This document shows, one piece after another, positions 5,485 through 7,623 of a stretch of DNA of 7,623 nucleotides. Positions within the stretch are counted from its first letter, which is position 1. Every line of letters begins with the position of its first letter. Location of the stretch: assembly GCA_903954205.1 (NCBI GenBank), contig CAJBMR010000505.1, forward strand, positions 1 to 7,623. Reading direction: 5' to 3'. The translations under genes and the position numbers were made by a program. Origin of the DNA: an uncultured bacterium (lineage in GTDB: Bacteria > Actinomycetota > Actinomycetes > S36-B12). The notes beneath the pieces are model-generated. The model was given only the letters and a program-made list of their open reading frames with translations. It did no database searches and was not told the DNA's origin.

Positions 5485-7623
5485 TTAGCGCGGCAGCGTG
5501 TAGTAAGCACGCACCACCACTCTCCGGCCCCGTGACTGGTCAGAGGATCTCACTGCCTTGATGGAGATCGTCACGTTGTCCTTGAGCCCCATCCTTCCCA
5601 GGAAGCGGTTGACCTGCTTGCTGCGGGCCTGCGCCAGCGCCCGGCCGTGTGTGCCCTGCGGCGGGAAAAACACCCCGGTTATCGTCGTGTGCGAGTGGTC
5701 TCGAAAGGAGAGCAGGGTCATCATTGATCTGAGTTTTCGCGTCGACTCCTTCGTGAGTCGCGTTGATTTCTTGGCAAACACCAGCTTGGCGCGCATCACG
5801 CGCTGCTTGGCCGAGGGCACGACTGTGACACCGACCGTGATGCTGCGAACTTCACGATCAGGACTGAACCCGTTGATCTGCAATGCCTCAGTACCTCGCG
5901 CCATCGTCACGGGGGCGGGCAGCCTGCCCTCGAATCCTCCGGCTCGGTCAGTCATGAGCGCGCCCAGGGTGAGTGGGCCGGACAACAGGTAGGAGCGCAC
6001 CTGAGCAGTCGACTCGAAGCCCCGCCCGGAGACGCTCAGGAGCCCGTCAGGGCTGACGGGCAGGGTGCCATCGGATGTCAGCAGCATCGGCCGGCCGTCG
6101 GGTTCCACGGAGACGACATCGACGGACCAGCCGTCGCTGATGATCTCGATACCGCGGCGATCATCATGCGGCACCACACGCACGCTCACATCCACGCCGT
6201 CGAGAGTGACGACGACGCTGCCGGGGGGTGTCTCGGCGGCAGCCATGATGGGATCAAGTGAGCGCTCTTGCGGCTCTTCCGGGCCGATCGGCCCAGGCCC
6301 CGGCCCCGGCCCCGGCGGTGCGGGAGCGGCAACCACCGAGACATTGACTCTCGCCGTCGCGGCAGCATAGGTGTCGTCCTCGGCGACGTCGACCGTCACT
6401 GCACAGGTGCCCTGCGCGCTGGCCGTGAGATCGCTACCAGTTAGTGAGCAACCCGTGCCCGAGGCGACCGCGAGGGTAAGCGTCCCGGTGCTCAGGACCC
6501 CGGTCGTCGACAGGCGCGACGTCTCTCCCACTGTGATCCTCGCTGGCGTTGCCACAAGGCCGATCGGTCGAACGGATCGACCAATGACGAAGGTCGCTGA
6601 CACCGACCCCGCGGTGTAGCGTGATGTGGCGACGGTCGAGCCCGCGACCTGGCAGGTGCCGAGAGTGGTGAAGGTCATCTCACCGTTGACGGAATTCACG
6701 ATGCAATCGGAGGTCCCGCCGACCACGGTATACGTCACGGTGTCGTCGCTTGTGGTCGACGGAAGCGCAGCCGGGGCATGGGGGCTGTCCAGCACCTCGA
6801 GAGCCGTAGCCGGCGTCCACGACATCGTGGGCGTGGCGAGGACGATCGAGAAGGTGCGAGGACTCGTCGTCGCCGACTCATAGATAGGGGTCAGCGCAGC
6901 GGTCGTCGATACGGCGCAGGTGCCCACTGATGTGAAGTGCAGGACAGGGCGTGCCGGATCCGGAATCGAGCAGCCGGCGGTGCCCGGTGCCGCTGTGTAG
7001 GTGATAGGACCGCCACCCACTTCTGTCGACGCCGCCTCGAAGGCCATGGTGTCGTCGACCATGGTCGTGGATGTGACCGACGGAGACCATGTGAGGGGCT
7101 GTACATCGCGGTCGATCGTGAAGTTGCGCGGGACACTGCCCGGGAGGTAGGAGTCGTCTCCCGGGACGGAGGCCGTCACCTCACAGGTGCCAGCACCCGT
7201 GAAGGCCAGGGTGCGGATGCCGGTGACGGCGCAGCCAGTCGTGCCGGCCGAGGAGACGACGTAGGCGAGATTCCCTCCGCCGTTGATCGTCGCCGCCGGC
7301 AGGAGCACCGGGCTTGCGGTGGCGAGGATCGTCGACGAGCCAGACGTCCAGGCAATGCCCGATGCAGCCTTGGTGATGGTGAACGTGACGTCTGCGGCTC
7401 CGGCCTCGTAGACATCGGTCACCAGAGCGCTCGCGCGGACGGTGCACGTCCCCGGAGCGGTGTATGACAACTGGCCCGTCGTGCCGTCGACCGTGCAGCC
7501 CGTGGTGGTGCCCGCGATGACCGTGTAGGCGACCGTCAGGGATCCGAGCGCCGAGGCTGCTGTCGGGCTCACGGGTGACTGCGGGATCGTGAGAGCCGTC
7601 GTCGGCGACCACGTGATGACCTG
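5485..7623 (-). CDS. Large exported modular protein with cysteine-paired beta repeats and OmpA-like end, cut at right edge
   Basis: The reading frame is open to the window edge; 712 residues are visible and the start and any signal peptide lie outside (a GTG at 7572 is internal). Numbering from the first visible residue, five modules of 80-90 residues follow one another (about 1-88, 89-174, 175-263, 264-352, 353-433). Most open with a W-S/T-P-like motif and carry a pair GC...GTC, with cysteines 15-18 residues apart and a D/x-x-Y motif behind. All ten cysteines are in these pairs, suggesting one disulfide per module and export. They resemble Ig-like or MBG-type beta repeats of bacterial surface proteins. 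Then come a PGPGPGPGP linker (about 434-447), an unassigned beta-rich part (about 465-605) and an OmpA-like domain (about 609-711) with ALAQARSKQVNRFL and RRVVVRAYY. No LPXTG motif or C-terminal helix is seen. Peptidoglycan attachment is possible but unproven. Confidence 0.85.
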   Translation of the reverse strand, partial: QVITWSPTTALTIPQSPVSPTAASALGSLTVAYTVIAGTTTGCTVDGTTGQLSYTAPGTCTVRASALVTDVYEAGAADVTFTITKAASGIAWTSGSSTILATASPVLLPAATINGGGNLAYVVSSAGTTGCAVTGIRTLAFTGAGTCEVTASVPGDDSYLPGSVPRNFTIDRDVQPLTWSPSVTSTTMVDDTMAFEAASTEVGGGPITYTAAPGTAGCSIPDPARPVLHFTSVGTCAVSTTAALTPIYESATTSPRTFSIVLATPTMSWTPATALEVLDSPHAPAALPSTTSDDTVTYTVVGGTSDCIVNSVNGEMTFTTLGTCQVAGSTVATSRYTAGSVSATFVIGRSVRPIGLVATPARITVGETSRLSTTGVLSTGTLTLAVASGTGCSLTGSDLTASAQGTCAVTVDVAEDDTYAAATARVNVSVVAAPAPPGPGPGPGPIGPEEPQERSLDPIMAAAETPPGSVVVTLDGVDVSVRVVPHDDRRGIEIISDGWSVDVVSVEPDGRPMLLTSDGTLPVSPDGLLSVSGRGFESTAQVRSYLLSGPLTLGALMTDRAGGFEGRLPAPVTMARGTEALQINGFSPDREVRSITVGVTVVPSAKQRVMRAKLVFAKKSTRLTKESTRKLRSMMTLLSFRDHSHTTITGVFFPPQGTHGRALAQARSKQVNRFLGRMGLKDNVTISIKAVRSSDQSRGRRVVVRAYYTLPR
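6283..6324 (-). repeat. GC-rich hexamer repeat coding a Pro-Gly linker
   Basis: Repeats of GGCCCC/CCCCGG (clearest at 6292-6318) encode alternating Pro-Gly between the beta modules and the C-terminal half of the modular protein. Such a tract is a stiff spacer and is prone to slippage by units of 6 bases, which would change spacer length without breaking the frame. Confidence 0.7.
6325..7623 (-). repeat. Tandem array of at least five two-cysteine beta modules
   Basis: Module boundaries in DNA are roughly 7360-7623 (cut), 7102-7359, 6835-7101, 6568-6834 and 6325-6567. The repeat is clear in protein but weak in DNA, so the modules are old. Cysteine pairs (visible numbering) are 43/60, 131/147, 218/236, 307/324 and 392/407. 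The last module lacks the opening W and is the most divergent. More modules probably lie beyond the right edge. Confidence 0.75.

Noticed and set aside
6292..6318. CRISPR-like or regulatory tandem repeat
   Set aside because: The hexamer repeat is in frame and encodes a Pro-Gly linker; there are no spacers.

Overview
The window is GC-rich, with short intergenic gaps, frequent GTG starts, leaderless-type promoter spacing and actinobacterial-style envelope proteins (a lipoprotein with FAS1 domains, a membrane-anchored DM13 protein). This points to a chromosome of the Actinomycetota; the genus cannot be told from the sequence. Five complete genes plus one more small gene in an operon pair are visible, along with two genes cut by the window edges.

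Left block (1-1863): the tail of an unidentified gene overlaps by 4 bases the GTG start of a membrane-anchored DM13-domain protein. Facing it across a hairpin is a lipoprotein made of two nearly identical FAS1 (fasciclin) domains. Both are predicted to act outside the membrane. Middle block (2030-2757): a two-gene toxin-antitoxin operon (DUF433 antitoxin, DUF5615 PIN-like toxin) lies between two 44-base direct repeats. The repeats match the 3' half of a tRNA-Phe(GAA) gene, from the anticodon loop to the acceptor end, so the module looks like a tiny island bounded by att-like sites. Next (2841-5303): a response regulator and a large eight-helix sensor kinase form a two-component operon with a 14-base gene overlap. 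A poorly preserved sequence after the kinase resembles the same tRNA half, but weakly. Right block (5485-7623): a large exported protein on the minus strand, cut by the right edge, has at least five repeated two-cysteine beta modules, a Pro-Gly linker, an unassigned region and a divergent OmpA-like C-terminus.

How the parts relate: DM13, FAS1 and the modular OmpA-like protein all suggest cell-envelope or surface functions, and the two-component system would sense something at the membrane, but nothing in the sequence links it to a target gene. The toxin-antitoxin cassette between tRNA fragments is the clearest accessory element. It is the best candidate for something unusual because no integrase is present between the repeats.
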